This document shows positions 19,846 to 31,261 of a stretch of 64,000 nucleotides of DNA, in pieces. The notes below the pieces were generated by a model. The model was not told the origin of the DNA and did no database searches. It saw only the letters and a program-made list of their open reading frames with translations. Positions within the stretch are counted from its first letter, which is position 1, and each line of letters starts with the position of its first letter. The stretch lies in NCBI GenBank assembly GCA_016271365.2, contig CM028130.1, positions 472,349,501 to 472,413,500 on the forward strand, given 5' to 3'. The position numbers and the translations under genes are program-made. The DNA is from Neoceratodus forsteri (taxonomy: Eukaryota > Chordata > Ceratodontiformes > Ceratodontidae).

Positions 19846-21484
19846 TGTAACCCCCAGGGGGCGCTACCGTTAGGGCTACTACCCCTGCCTGCCTCCACGG
19901 AGACAGGGTGAGGGGCCCAGATCCGTTGACGTGTGCCTCCACCCAGAAATCGAGGTTAATACTGGTGAGCTTGCCTCGGTCACAGCCCTCTGGGTTACTG
20001 CAACCCCCCTTTTGACCCACTAGTGGCTCACACAGGGTTCCAACAATATTTTTCCTCCATACACTTACCCCCCGGATAGTATCTCTCAGCTAACTCCGGG
20101 GACCCCCTGTAAAGTAAGGTACAGTTATATCACAGTCACTATGCAGCAGTTCACCAGGGATGCACAAACTAGCCAGGGTGTAGTTGCAACACAACAATCT
20201 GATTTATTAAAGAGAGGCAAATAACAAGGGCAGGGGGAAAGCCAGGTAATTGGCTTATCACTATACCCATCTACCTAGGGCTCTGTGCACAGGCCTAAAC
20301 CTAAGATTTGCTGTCCCTGGGTACCCAAGCCCTAACGGCTAGTCCATCGTGGCAGCGTGTTGGAGCCCTGACACAAACAGCCTTTGCAGTCCTGAGAAGA
20401 AAGTTCAACTAAAACAGTCAGCAGTATAATGAAGCAACTTGAGGCCACTGATTGCAAACTTAGCAGGGAGCTACCCTGATTCAGTACTCATGACTCCAGC
20501 AAGTAATGATTTCTTCACCACGAGCAGGGCTAAGCCTGAATATCACCAGCCTCCTCACACATTTATATGGCAAAACTACAGAGGGGTACCATACCAGGCA
20601 GCTGCTCTCAGGACACACGCACACCCTCAGCAGACTCGGGCAGTACACGGCAGCTTCAACATCACGGGTGGACCGAGCGCGATTCAGCAGATTCTCCAGT
20701 CCTCTCAGGTGAAGCCTGGTAGGTAGCTGGGGCTGTCACCAGCCTCCTCTGACCGCACGCCGGCAGATTTAGTCCGAAGACTTGAACAGGCAAACGGCTG
20801 CCTCAGGCCTTTCACGCGCTTCCCGTGCGAACACTCCACCAGCGCAGAAGCACAGAGCTCCTTTCTTCTCCTCAGCCACAACGCATCTGCTCCTAGCAGC
20901 ATGAGGCACTTCCTACAGTTCCGGCGCTACCTGATCCCATTGGCTAGCCGCACCTGGCAATCAATTTCTCCTGCTCTCAGTGGTGTGAAAAAGCGCCAGA
21001 GCCCATAATGCCTTTCCCAAATTACAAGCAGTTTCTCTATTGGCCAGCCAACTCTGTAGAGTCCCGAGGTACTGATTGGTCCAATTCAGTAGTTCTGGAC
21101 CAAAATGGAGGAGATAATCGAAACAGTCTTCACTGCAAAGAAAGCAGGTTATAACAACTACTTTATCATCAGTACTCCACGTTATTATTAATGACCAGTT
21201 ACCAGCTGTCCTGAGGGCTCCCTCTGCACAACTAGCGATGGCAGAATGGAGCACTTACTCTGCAGCCCGGGCGGGACTCAAGCATAGCAACACTCAAACC
21301 CCCCCCCATTTCAACTAATTATGACTGCAACAGGCAGCCCTTAACGAGACAGTATACGGAGGCCTTAAAGGTGCTCACTGGTTACCCATTTAAACGGCTT
21401 AAACGCCGAACACCAGCCAGGCATGGAGCATTTAAACGAGCTCCGGGGAGGCTTTTAGGAACCCCCATTTTTAGGGGGGTTACA
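19846..21484 (-). repeat. Gypsy 3' LTR
   Basis: It is nearly identical in length and order to 35426-37065. Termini are TGTAACCCC and GGGGTTACA. Short open readings inside occur in both LTRs and are not genes. Confidence 0.92.
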
Positions 21485-21530
21485 CTCTTCCTGGCCTGGA
21501 AAAACTTGGCGTCCGTGCCAAGTAATTACC
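21485..21530 (-). promoter_or_regulatory. Polypurine tract and adjacent hairpin of the Gypsy element
   Basis: On the minus strand the LTR is immediately preceded by aggccaggaagag, a purine-rich tract fitting plus-strand priming. Just upstream is a hairpin, acttggc/gccaagt (about 21508-21527). Confidence 0.65.
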
Positions 21531-21913
21531 CTTAATTCACAGGAAGGCACACAGCCTAATTGACACTACATCACACTTTGCATTACATACATGAATATTA
21601 TATTCACAGTGTACTATGGGTTATACAACGTTGCACACACATAACCCTGTGTTCCTCTTTTTCCCAATCAGGTCAATATTTCCTGCTCATGGCCCCGGAA
21701 CTGGGGGAACCCCTCCATTCCAGTTACGAGTGGGTTACCTAAAGCAGGGGCACCACATCCAAAGGGTAATACTAACAAACTAGAGTTATCCCCCAAAGCT
21801 AGCTTAGGCAAGGAGCTCGGGGACACATACACCCCTTTGTGGACCACATTTAAGGGCAGGTCCACTGGCTGGCCCAGAGACTCATAACTCAACTTTATTA
21901 CAGGCCGCACTTC
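21531..21913. other. Untranslated stretch between integrase end and 3' LTR
   Basis: I see no gene here. It lies downstream of the pol stop at 21914 and is the expected 3' untranslated part of the Gypsy element. Confidence 0.5.
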
Positions 21914-22741
21914 TCAGCTGGAGTGTCTAGGGGTCTTGGGAAACCCTGAAACAGGCCCTGATTCCAATTCAGCCTCATTGACATTAGCAGCGGGAATCTC
22001 CACAGGGGAAAGGGGCCCAGTGCTCATAGTACTATTGGGGGCCTGACCCTCTACCCCAGGACCCACCCCACTGTGCTTAGCTGAGGGCTTTTTAGATACT
22101 AGTGAGAAACCATCAAGGCATTCAAAATATTCTTCCAGTTTCGGCATATCACTGGCTTGTTCCCCCACCTCACTCTCTTCTTCCGAAAAGTCATATAATT
22201 CAGCCAGGCCAGACAGTTTAGCCAGGCTCAAGGACCCCACCCCTTGGGCTTTTCTGCTACCCAGCTCATCTTCTGGAGGTATTGGTTCCGGAGACAAAGT
22301 ATGGGGCTCAAACAGTCCAGACGGGCCAATCTCATCTCCAGAGTTAACAAGGGGATTGCCCCAAAACAACTGGCTCAGTTCGTAAGAGGGATAGTATTCA
22401 GTATCATCTTCATTGTCTTCTGACACCGACTGTTGATCATCTCCTTCTGCAGGATTTGGACATGGCTCTCTTGGTTGGCTTGCTGAAGAATCCATGGGTT
22501 TGGTTCTTTTCTTGGCAGCAGATCTAGTCACAGGCCGGGAGGGGGCGGCAGTTGAAGGTTCGGCTTCAATCAGGATTTGCCCTATTGGCAGCAGATGATT
22601 TCGGTGAATAGTTTTCACATCTTTGGACTTGTTTTCAGGTCGCACTTTATATACAGGCAAATCGGCCAGTTGTCCCACAACAGTGTGAGGGAGGTGATGC
22701 CATCGGTCAGCAATCTTATGTTTTCCATGCAGTTCCAGATT
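21914..22741 (-). pseudogene. Gypsy integrase C-terminal region
   Basis: The reading after the in-frame stop near 22742 includes VVGQLADLPVYKVRP and HRNHLLPIG, the small SH3-like/GPY-type module that ends many Ty3/Gypsy integrases. A long acidic, Ser/Pro-rich tail of about 210 residues follows. The tail is longer than in most Gypsy elements and I recognise no domain in it. It shares a frame with the integrase core. Confidence 0.75.
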
Positions 22742-23419
22742 TCACAGCAACACTCTATCCCCTTCTCTTAGTTCCAGTGTCTTCACTTTCTTGTCATACC
22801 TCTCCTTATTGGCCAAGTTTCTTTTAGCTGCCATGGTCTGGGCCAACTGATAAGCATGGTTTAACTGGGCCTTCAGCTTCTGTATGTATTGTAGATGATT
22901 TTCTGCTTGCACCCCATCAGGAGAAACTCCAAAGCACACATCCACGGGCAATCTAGCCTCTCTCCCAAACATCAGTCTGTACGGGGAAAATCCCATGGCA
23001 TCACTCTTGGTGCAGTTATAAGCGTGGACCAGGGTGCTAATCTGCTGGCTCCATCTTGGTTTGTCTTTGGGTTGCAATGTGCCCAACATGTCAAGCAATG
23101 TGCGGTTAAACTGTTCAGGCTGGGGATCTCCCTGAGGATGGTAAGGGGTGATTCTTGACTTTTGCACCCCCCACAAAGACAGCATCTCTTTAATCAAGTG
23201 GCTCTCAAAGTCCCTTCCCTGGTCGGAATGGATCCGCTGGGGGGCCCCGTAGTGGACAAAAAAGTTTTCAACAAGTATCTTAGCCACCGTGGTTGCTTTC
23301 TGATCCTTAGTAGGGAACGCCTGTGCGTACCGGGTGAAATGATCGGTGACCACCAATATATTACTGATATTTTTCAGATCTGGTTCTAGACTCAAGAAAT
23401 CAATGCAGACTAGTTCCAT
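22742..23419 (-). pseudogene. Gypsy integrase catalytic core
   Basis: The RNase H-fold core carries the DDE residues: D in ELVCIDFLSLE, D in RIHSDQGRDFES and E in QPEQFNRTLLDML. The family motif ITPYHPQG is present, although the following residues read DPQPEQ where G.xER is usual. Downstream come the SPYRLMFGREARLPVD segment and the basic KERYDKKVK. A one-base shift near 23410-23419 separates it from the zinc-binding domain, and an in-frame stop ends it at 22742. Confidence 0.88.
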
Positions 23420-23676
23420 GGGGCGCTAGTGGTAATGTTGACCATGGGAGCAGCTCTCTGGGGTAAGGCTTTCTTTTGCAAACAACGGCTACAGGTCTTG
23501 ACATACTGCTCTACATCCGCACCCATTTTTGGCCAGTAAAACCGGGTTCGTACCAAATCAAGTGTTTGGTCGATGCCAAGATGCCCCATCTGATTATGCA
23601 AGGACCTTAAGACCAGTTCCTTTAATTCTGAAGGCAACACCAGCTGCTGTTTGACGATCTGGTCCTCTTTATTCAC
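23410..23676 (-). pseudogene. Gypsy integrase zinc-binding domain
   Basis: The HHCC motif is visible: H in LRSLHNQMGHLG (two histidines), then CSRCLQKK. FYWPKMGADVEQYV lies between, as in retroviral-type integrases. It is in the same frame as RNase H upstream, separated only by an in-frame TGA at about 23683-23685. Confidence 0.85.
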
Positions 23677-23682
23677 AGTCTC

Positions 23683-24021
23683 TCAGTATAGTAGTTGGTT
23701 AATCAGCCTTAATTTGGGCCCTGCTTTGTATAACAAAGTGGCTCTTAAGTCGGTGGAGCACAATTTGGACACATCCCGCCAGGCCTGCAAAGCTTCCACA
23801 ACCGGTTTCATCATAGAATCTCGGGATTGAGCCTGTTGAAGACTAGTATTGTCAAACTGGGGCAGTGAACTAGTGTCCAGCGTGGAAAAATGACAGTAGG
23901 CAGCAGGTATGCAGTTCTCAGATGGCCCCAAGCAATCCACCATATAGTTCACAGCATCAGGGGACACCTGTTCTTCCTTGTCAAACTTCTGGCAAAGGGC
24001 TCTTATGTCAGGCTCGGACAA
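23683..24021 (-). pseudogene. Gypsy pol linker between RNase H and integrase
   Basis: About 110 residues with no catalytic motif, in frame with RNase H (stop TAG at 24028-24030) and with the integrase zinc domain (stop at 23683). A linker of this size between RNase H and integrase is normal for vertebrate Gypsy elements. Confidence 0.75.
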
Positions 24022-24027
24022 CCTGAT

Positions 24028-25206
24028 CTAATCAGTTTGGGACATAGGCCTCCGAGAGAGGGCATCCGCATCTATATGGTTTAAACCGGCCCTGTATTCA
24101 ACAGCATAGTTGTAGGTGGCCAAGGCAGACAGCCACCTGTGGCCAGTGGCGTCCAACTTGGCTGAGGTTTGTACATAGGTCAGAGGATTGTTATCAGTCT
24201 TCATCAATATCTTGGCACCGAACAAGTAGTCATGAAACTGATCAACAATGGCCCACTTCAGAGCCAGGAACTCAAGCTTATGCACGGGATAGTTTTTTTC
24301 TGAAGGAGTCAGACTTCTGCTGGCAAAAGCTACAGGTCTCAGACCATTCGAGTGCTCCTGATATAACACAGCCCCCAATCCTTGAAGACTGGCATCGGTA
24401 TGGAGAACGTAGGGCTTGGCCGGGTCAGCATAGGCCAACACGGGGGCATCTGTAAGTTGATATATGATGTCACAGAAAGCGTCCTCACACTCAACAGTCC
24501 AACGATCCCCAAACAGTTCATTCGGCCAGAAATACCTCTTCTCCATCTCAGATCGCACAACTTTCTTATACTTTTTGTGTGTAGGAGGGTACCCTTGAGT
24601 GAGGTTGAGGAGGGGACGAATCACTCGAGAGTAGTCCTTGACAAATTGCTTATAATATCCGCAAAACCCCAGAAACCGTTGCAGCTCTTTCAAGTTCCTG
24701 GGCTGAGGCCAAGTAGTCAAGGCCTCCACTTTGCTAGGGTCAGTCTCTATGCCCTCAGTAGACACTATGTGGCCCACGTATTTTACAGAAGTCTGGAAGA
24801 ATTGACACTTGTCTATAGATAGCTTGAGGCCGAACTCCTCCAACCGAGCCAAGACCTTAAATAATCGCTGCTCGTGTTCTTCTAAAGAATGTCCGAACAC
24901 TGTGACGTCATCTAGATAGACCAGACACTCGAGCAAATTCATGTCCCCAATGGCCCTCTCCATCAGGCGCTGAAAGGTGGCTGGGGCACCTGAAATCCCC
25001 TGAGGCATCCGAATGAACTCATAGAATCCTAGGGGGCAAATGAATGCAGTCTTCTCCCGGTCCTCTGGGGCCATCGGGATCTGGTAGTACCCGCTGTGGA
25101 GGTCCAACACAGAGAACCACTTACTGCCATTTAAACAATCCAAGGCGTCCTGTATGCGTGGCATGGTATACTGAGCCGGGGATGGTCCGCCCGATTCAAA
25201 AGTCAC
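24028..25206 (-). pseudogene. Gypsy reverse transcriptase and RNase H
   Basis: RT motifs appear in order: KWFSVLDLHSGYYQIPM, FIRMPQGISGAPATFQ, LVYLDDVTVFG (active-site YLDD), then CQFFQTSVKYVGHIVS. The thumb LKELQRFLGFCGYYKQFV follows, then RNase H with LHTDASLQGLGAVLYQ, EKNYPVHKLEFLALKWA, KTDNNPL and DADALSRR. The catalytic residues visible in RT and RNase H are intact. The N-terminal edge is damaged: near 25205-25215 the conserved VDYR stretch is out of frame and a stop follows RM. Confidence 0.93.
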
Positions 25207-25212
25207 GATAGT

Positions 25213-25851
25213 CTACATCCTAACCGCCCCATTCTTTTTCCTTACCTCTACAACGGGGGAGGCATAGGGGCTCCTGGACTCTTGTATCACACCAGCAGCC
25301 AACATCTCTTGCAGATGCCGCCACACATCATCTATGTCAGCTAGGGCCAGGCGCCGGGATCTCTGTTGGAAAGGCCTTTTGTCATGCATCCAAATGTGAT
25401 GCTCAGCCCCTTGCACACATCCCACATCCCACTCTTTTAGGGAGAAAACCTGGTCCCTTTTGGCAAGCCTCTCACTAATCCTCTTTTTCCATTCAGCTGG
25501 CAACGGGGAGTCACCGAAATCAAACAAGTCAGGAGTAACTCGGTCATCTGTCCGGACCCTTGCTATTTGGCAGTACTGCAGTATCTGCACAATGGACACT
25601 TGCCAGGTGCACCCTCTTCTTATTCGAATCTCTTTGTCGGACACATTATGCACTTGAACCATCACTCTCTTGACATAAGCATGAGCTCTAGCCGGCAAGA
25701 TACTGGGCTTTACCAACAGTCCCTCAGGCAATCTTCCCTCCCCAGGTGCATCCAACATCAACAACTTATTTTTAACATCTGTCCTTAGTCGTACTTCTTC
25801 ATGCAGGACACATTGGGCATTTGGGGCGAGTATCACTGGGGCCGGATCCTT
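25213..25851 (-). pseudogene. Gypsy protease-RT connector
   Basis: The frame is shared with RT. Residues near the end, HIWMHDKRPFQQRSRRLA followed by VRKKNGAVRM, are the conserved lead-in to the RT palm. Upstream sequence (LRTDVKNKLLMLDAPG, VQVHNVSDKEIRIRRG) is the usual beta-rich connector after protease. It is interrupted by stops at 25852 and 25213. Confidence 0.85.
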
Positions 25852-26071
25852 TTACCACACCACCCCCACCGGGCCTTCAGGTTCCTCCTGGCTAACCTTC
25901 TTCTGAGTTGCAATTGCCTTTTGGATTACAGCGAGTATCCTTAGGGCTCGCCCAGTTTTGAATGCTTGCTTTTCTGAGCACAACTGGGCCAATCGTCCAA
26001 ACATATGAGCATTCGTCCCAATCAACAAAGGCACCCCATCATACAGTCCAGTGGGTGGGCAAACTAAAAAT
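25852..26071 (-). pseudogene. Gypsy protease, C-terminal part
   Basis: The reading includes PLLIGTNAHMFGRL, the usual late motif of Gypsy proteases. It is separated from the N-terminal half (DSGSQVTIMF at 30405-31181) by DIRS-H, which inserted within the protease gene. Confidence 0.8.
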
Positions 26072-26200
26072 GAAAATTGCGTACCTACCGTAATTCTTGA
26101 TCTTCTCTTGTATCTTCACCATTCATTACTTCCTGGGTGTAAGCGGGGCGATGCACCCGTCCGAGCTTTTTTTAAAACTTTGGCTTAACGGCACCGCCCT
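26072..26200. repeat. DIRS-H 3' end / inverted repeat
   Basis: The left end begins gaaaattgcgtacctacc and includes ttcaccattcattacttcctgggtg, the reverse complement of 30301-30335. Confidence 0.8.
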
Positions 26201-27399
26201 CGAGAGTGACGTAAGCGTCATGCTGAGGGTGGCTTAATGTAGCAAAGAATAGAGATAGCGAGGGCAAGATAGTAAGGATAGCAAAGCAAGGAAGAATGAA
26301 CTGAAAAAGGAATAAGCCGATGAAGGAAGGACAGAGGAGATAGAGTATCCTAACCTAGGGACTGCGGGCCTCCTTACCTGGGTGACTCTAGGAGGAGAAA
26401 AGGAAGGAAATGAGAAAGATGGAGAAGAAGAAGAGAGATGGGATGCGAAGGGACCAGAATGCCTAGCAGCATAGTTAACTTATAGCTGAAGGCTCGACTA
26501 ACAGGGAAGCAAGAATCCCGGAGATAGAGCTGAAGAGAGGTTCACCAAATCCGCTAGACAGACTCAGGAGGGCATAGTCCTCATCTTCAACATGCCATTG
26601 TTGTTGATACCACCTGGGCTCCTGGCACGAAGGCCTTGAACCGGAGGACACCGAGGAGGGAAGAATAAACCCCAGGCAGCATGAGAGCGCTGCTCAGGGG
26701 TTTAGAAATGGAAAATGTAAGCCTTTCAGGCATTTTAAGCATAAGTGGGACTCAGTCGGACTACGCCAAGGCAGGCCAGAGGCTTAGGCTGGCTGGGATT
26801 GGTTATGGTCAGCACTGCTCTTCTGTAAAACTATCAGGAGGTCATTGAAGGAAAAACCAATTATCAAAATCTCACGAGAAGGGTTGCCTGCCCTCTTTGT
26901 TTGTTTTCCTTTTTTTTTTTTTTTTACACAGATAACAATTTGCAGGTTAGGGCATGACCCCAATACCAAGAATGCCTATAGCAGTCGAAGAGTTCCTCCA
27001 GCATTTTTCCCTTTTTTTTTAGAAAAAAACAGCGTGCCGTTCCTCCGGCTCTGCAAGGCAAGAATTAGGAGAGGAGGGTTTTGATTCTAGGGCAAACAGC
27101 TGGAGCACGGGATTGCAGGATCAAACTGAATAGCCTGAGCCAGGCTAAAACCCAGAGGTATCTCGCCGAGGAATGGCAAGAGATAGTTGTGCAGTTTGAT
27201 CGCCAATGCAAATCCACGAGATGGCCCAAGAATCTTAGGTAAATAATTTTTTCTGGAGAAATAAGAACCCCAAAGATATAGATTTTTTTTTTTTTGGAAA
27301 AATTGAGCAATTCTTCCTATCTTTTATAGTTTTTTTTATTTTGCAGAGAGAAGGAGGCGGGGTGGAAAAGCCACGGAAGAGGCCACTGAGGGATGGTGG
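26201..27399. other. DIRS-H 3' region without recognisable gene
   Basis: About 1.2 kb of purine-rich and AT-rich sequence with several poly(T) runs (26910-26928, 27011-27021, 27282-27293). I see no conserved protein. A 3' region this long next to the ICR is also present in DIRS-D. Confidence 0.5.
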
Positions 27400-27500
27400 G
27401 CGGGTGTAGTAATGAATGGTGAAGATACAAGAGAAGATCAAATTACGGTAGGGTACATAATTTTCCATATCTTCCTTGTCATCTTCACCACTCATTACCC
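27400..27500. other. DIRS-H internal complementary region
   Basis: The left half (taatgaatggtgaagatac, agagaagatcaaattacgg) is the reverse complement of the left end at 26072-26130. The right half (atcttccttgtcatcttcac) is the reverse complement of the right end at 30310-30348. Confidence 0.85.
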
Positions 27501-27689
27501 TGGTGATACCAGCTCCTCTCCACCGGGGAGGGGGAGAGCCATACCCTGAGGGAACAAGACCCCCAGCCTTCGCTGGTGAGAAACAGAAGGAAGACCTGGC
27601 TTATTCAGAAAGCCTAAGGGGGAAGAGCTAGGAGGTGCCTCCCGAGGGCGAGGAGACGGAGGGAGCACCTGTAAAGTCTCCTAGCTCTA

Positions 27690-28640
27690 GAGGAGAAAAG
27701 CGGGTCCCCAGGCGGAGCGAATCACCCTACGCCGGGCCAGGGGTGACAACCTGGAAAGGCAAGCCATGCCGTCCGCCTGATGCAGATCGCGTCCGTCCCA
27801 TAGCCTGGAAGCCACCTCATTGGCATCATAAGATGCCCGCTTGCCTGATGTCTTGCCAGTCCAGGCCTACCGCGGAGGGCAACGGCTTGTCTGGTTTGCT
27901 CCGTGTCAGGCATTGATGCCAGCAGCTGGGACATCATCGACCACAAATGCCGGTTGCAGGCAGCGTGGTGAGCCTGATGAGATGCAATACAGGCACTCGC
28001 ACGAAGAGAGCACTCTTACGCTGAGCGGTCGAACTGGAGAGAGTCCAAATCCGTTGGTGATTTGTCGCCAGGCAGCGGCGTAGAAGAATATCGATGAAAG
28101 CAAACCCAGAGGCTGGGTTGGAAGGGAACCTAGAGACTCTGAGGGGCACAATACCTCGCTGACAGTCGGCGGGCTGGAGAAGCGGCAGGGGACTGCAGGA
28201 CGGATGAAGCGCCTCCTGGAAGGGGATGAGCCAGGAAGGTACCACCAAATGCTGGGCACAATGTCACCAAGGAATTCTGCGTCTCCCGATGCGGTATTGT
28301 CTCTCGAAAATAGGAAATCCGAAGATCCCCTCACCATCCTCGAGAGAAGCGCTGATATTCTGTGAAATCAGCATCGGAGGAAAGATGAGCAGGGGGTTCC
28401 TCTCCCTCGGAGGAGGGAGAAGAGGATGATGGGGAGCTGGAATGTCCAGAGGATTCCTGCGGCGGTGGGGAGAGTCGAAAGACCCGCTCATGCATGTATC
28501 TAACATATGAGGGGAAGGCTGCCGCAGAACCCCAGAACTGCTCCCAGGATAACGGACCCGTAGGACCGACATGGCCTGGGAGCAGGTGTGGTGAAGGCAG
28601 AGAGATGGGAGAGGGGCACCTCCGAGGAGGCAACTGCTCT
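27690..28640 (-). pseudogene. DIRS-H Gag remnant, core region
   Basis: The minus strand contains a Ser-rich acidic segment (SSPSSEGEEPPAH, SSDADFTEYQRF) at 28460-28330, then the Gag core. The latter ends ICIRRTAWL at about 27760, which parallels LRHFSWLR in DIRS-A and WRHAWLR in DIRS-B. Frames are broken in at least three places. Confidence 0.65.
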
Positions 28641-30000
28641 CTGCGAGGGCTCTGGAATCCGGGGAAAGGAGCCCTAGAAGGAGGGATCCCGGATATCAGA
28701 CCAGGCCGCCGAACGGAACTCTGGGGAGGCGGGCCTGGAAGAGCCCTGGGGAGAACCTCCCTGTGACAACGCAGGACTGCATGGATCTAGAAGGGCAGTC
28801 CGCTGGCACGCCAGAGGACACCTAGAACCCTGGAGGGAGGGCGAGGCTCTGCACTACAGCTCCTGGCCACCCCTGGGGTGGCCAAAAGGCTGGCCCGGCA
28901 GACCCCTGCCCCTCCCAACCCTCGGACTCGAGGCCTCCTCCTCGACCACAGCGTCCCCCCTGTCCCTAGAGGGCAACAGCACCCGGGGTAGCTGTCACCG
29001 ACCCTCAGAGGAGCCTCCCCTCCGTCACCCCACCTGCCCCGGAGCTCCCGGCCACCCAGCCGGGAACCCTGAGACAGGCGGTGGGGACAGAGGAGGGCCC
29101 TCTCGCTGCCTGGTACCCCTAGCCACGGGGACCCAGACCCGAAGAGTGGGGTGCCAGGATGGGTCCGTCAGTCGCCGCCCTCCGAGAGAGCGAGACCAGC
29201 AGGACCTCAATGCTGGCCACCCAGGGGTCCCTGAGGCCCCGCAGAGTGACAAGCCCGGTACCAAGGCCAGCCGCTCACCCCCACGCCCGGTAACAGCAGG
29301 CCTAACTCCACCCCAATGGTGCGGCAGGCCGGCACCGCCTGGAGGACAAGGCCCACGGCGCCGCCGTGAAACAGCAGTGTCGGGGAGGCGTGACACCGCC
29401 ATGTCCATCGACACCAGCGCCCGAGGCCCAGCGGCACCGCCAGCGACACCGCCCGATCACCGGCGCCATAAGCGGCTCCGGGATCCAAGCGGCGCCCGCA
29501 TCGATCACCGGCACCTTGAGCAGGCGCGGGATGAAACAGCGCCCGGCGGCGTCGGCAATCCACCGAGCCAGGCCCAAAAGCCGAGGCCTCGACCGCAGGG
29601 CCTGCACCTCGAAGGAGGTGACTGCGGCGGTGTCGGCGTGTGACCCGGGAGGACTCTGACGCTCCCCAACACCGCGAAGGGCCTCCTCCTCCTCGGCAAG
29701 ATTGAGCGAGACCCCCTCCTCTCCCGGACCGTATAGGCCGGGAGGGACCAGGGAAGACTGTGACCTTGCCGAGAATCCCGGGCAGCGTCATCCCGAAGGT
29801 CGGCGGGGCCTTGCGAGGCGCAAGCAGCAGCAGTTTCGAGGGTCCATCGAGAAACAGGCGTCGCGCGAATCCATATCATGGTTGGGTCCCAGGCAACGAG
29901 GCAAGCGTCATGCGGTCCAAGGCGGAGAAATGCCGGCCACAGGAGCACCGGCGCATAGGGCGCGGCCGTCTTAAAGCTTAGCTCCCGAACCGGACATAAC
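28641..30000 (-). pseudogene. DIRS-H GC/CpG-rich region with Gag N-terminus
   Basis: This is the most CpG-rich part of the window. Near 29948-29780 the minus strand resembles the Gag zinc-binding N-terminus (LGPHDACL, then further cysteines in neighbouring frames). The rest, with repeated ggcgcc and ggcacc words, probably corresponds to the Pro-rich variable part of Gag. Long open readings occur on both strands because of base composition; I do not regard them as separate genes. Confidence 0.5.
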
Positions 30001-30219
30001 GTGAAACTAACAAAGGCTAAAACACAGTAGGAAACACACCGGGCGCGTTAGATGAAAAAAGAACAGTCTTACGGATCGGTGTCAGTGCGAAGAAAACAGA
30101 GTCGGTACACTACTACGCGATTCGGACTGAGCAGCTTCACCGCGACGAGTTGCTGCCTCGGCAGGCGGGAGAAACAGAACTGAGTTGGAGGAGGTCGGTG
30201 CGCTACTAACGGCCGCCCC

Positions 30220-30348
30220 TCGCGCATGACGCATGATGTCACTCTCGGTGCGATTGGCAAAGTTTTTAAAAAAGCTCCCGTGACGGTTGCGCGCCTCCGG
30301 CTTACACCCAGGAAGTAATGAATGGTGAAGATTGACAAGGGAAGATCT
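30220..30348. repeat. DIRS-H 5' end / inverted repeat
   Basis: The stretch cttacacccaggaagtaatg, aatggtgaagattgac is the inverted partner of the left end. Host protease sequence resumes just right of it. Confidence 0.8.
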
Positions 30349-30404
30349 AAGGTTTCCACCTGCTCATCCATTCCAGCCACAGATGTAGATAATGATAACC
30401 AAAC

Positions 30405-31181
30405 TCAGATATACCCCAAATACGGATATGCCTTGTCGCTCAACCCCCACACATGTAGACCATTCAAGGGTTGCAGAGGCACCTCAGGTAAGTGTGTCTG
30501 ATACCAGTCCAGAAACATGATGGTTACCTGAGAGCCACTGTCTAATACAGCTCGAGTGGGAATCCCATTTACTCGCACCGGGGTCTCCACTGAAGGCCCG
30601 ACCACATCAGACCAGTTGGGGGCCACAGCATTGAGAGTCGGCTGAGCCTGGGCCCGAGTCACAAAACTTTTCCTAGGGGGTCGAGACTGGGCCCGGCGAT
30701 GCCAAGTGATCAGTCTACTGATGACTTTCCTTAAATTCTCCGGCCTCTGACACTCAGGTTGAAAATGCCCATCTTCTCCACAATGGTAACAGAACTTGGG
30801 GTCCCGGGAGCCACTATTTGGTGGTTGACACCTTATCGGTGGGGGGCCCTGAGAGGGGTGAGGGGGTTCCCTTGGGCCGGGGGTCTGGTTTCTGTTTGTC
30901 TCAGAGGCTCTGGACCTAACAGGGTACATAGTAGATTGCTTCAAGTCCCTCACCAGTTCCCGTAAATTCCTGACCTCGGCCCTCAACTCACTCTCTACAT
31001 GGGGGTCGGAGGAAATAACTCGCATTCCCATAGCACCTGGAAAATCTGGGGATCCCTCAGACCCTCCGGACAGGCTGATCTCCTCAGGGGTGCTAGGCTC
31101 AGGGGTCCCACTAGGGTTCACCGCCCCCACACATGGCTCCCACCCCTCTTCATCGGTCTCCACCTCTCTAATTTCCCTCAT
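30405..31181 (-). pseudogene. Gypsy nucleocapsid and protease N-terminal half
   Basis: A single open frame encodes an acidic linker, a short heptad-like stretch (LRAEVRNLRELVRDLKQS) and a CCHC zinc knuckle, CYHCGEDGHFQPEC. It then has a basic region and the aspartic protease active site AVLDSGSQVTIMFLDW. The frame breaks shortly after LGYI, where DIRS-H interrupts the gene. Gag and protease share one frame, as in many Gypsy elements. Confidence 0.9.
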
Positions 31182-31261
31182 TAATTGACAATATTCAGGC
31201 GGGGTAGCCCGTCGATCATGTAACGAGTTTTAACAGTATTACACTAGAAATCTGGCAGACT

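Larger units (their letters stand above)
26072..30348 (-). mobile_element. DIRS-H: gag-only, non-autonomous DIRS element
   Basis: The outer ends match as inverted repeats (ttcaccattcattacttcctggg near 26118 and its complement near 30308). The internal complementary region (27400-27500) fuses both ends. The element reads right to left: GC-rich 5' part, Gag remnants, ICR, 3' region. RT, RNase H and recombinase are absent, so it must have been mobilised by proteins of another element. Its ends resemble those of DIRS-D (aattacg.acttacgtaattcttgatcttc type), so the two belong to one group. Confidence 0.82.

Noticed and set aside
20439..20726. Open frame in the left Gypsy LTR (also at 36022-36309)
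   Set aside because: It occurs in both LTRs simply because they are copies, lies on the strand opposite to the element's genes, and resembles no protein.
29146..29643. 165-residue plus-strand frame in the CpG-rich block
   Set aside because: High GC lowers stop density on both strands; the DIRS-H Gag reading is on the minus strand.
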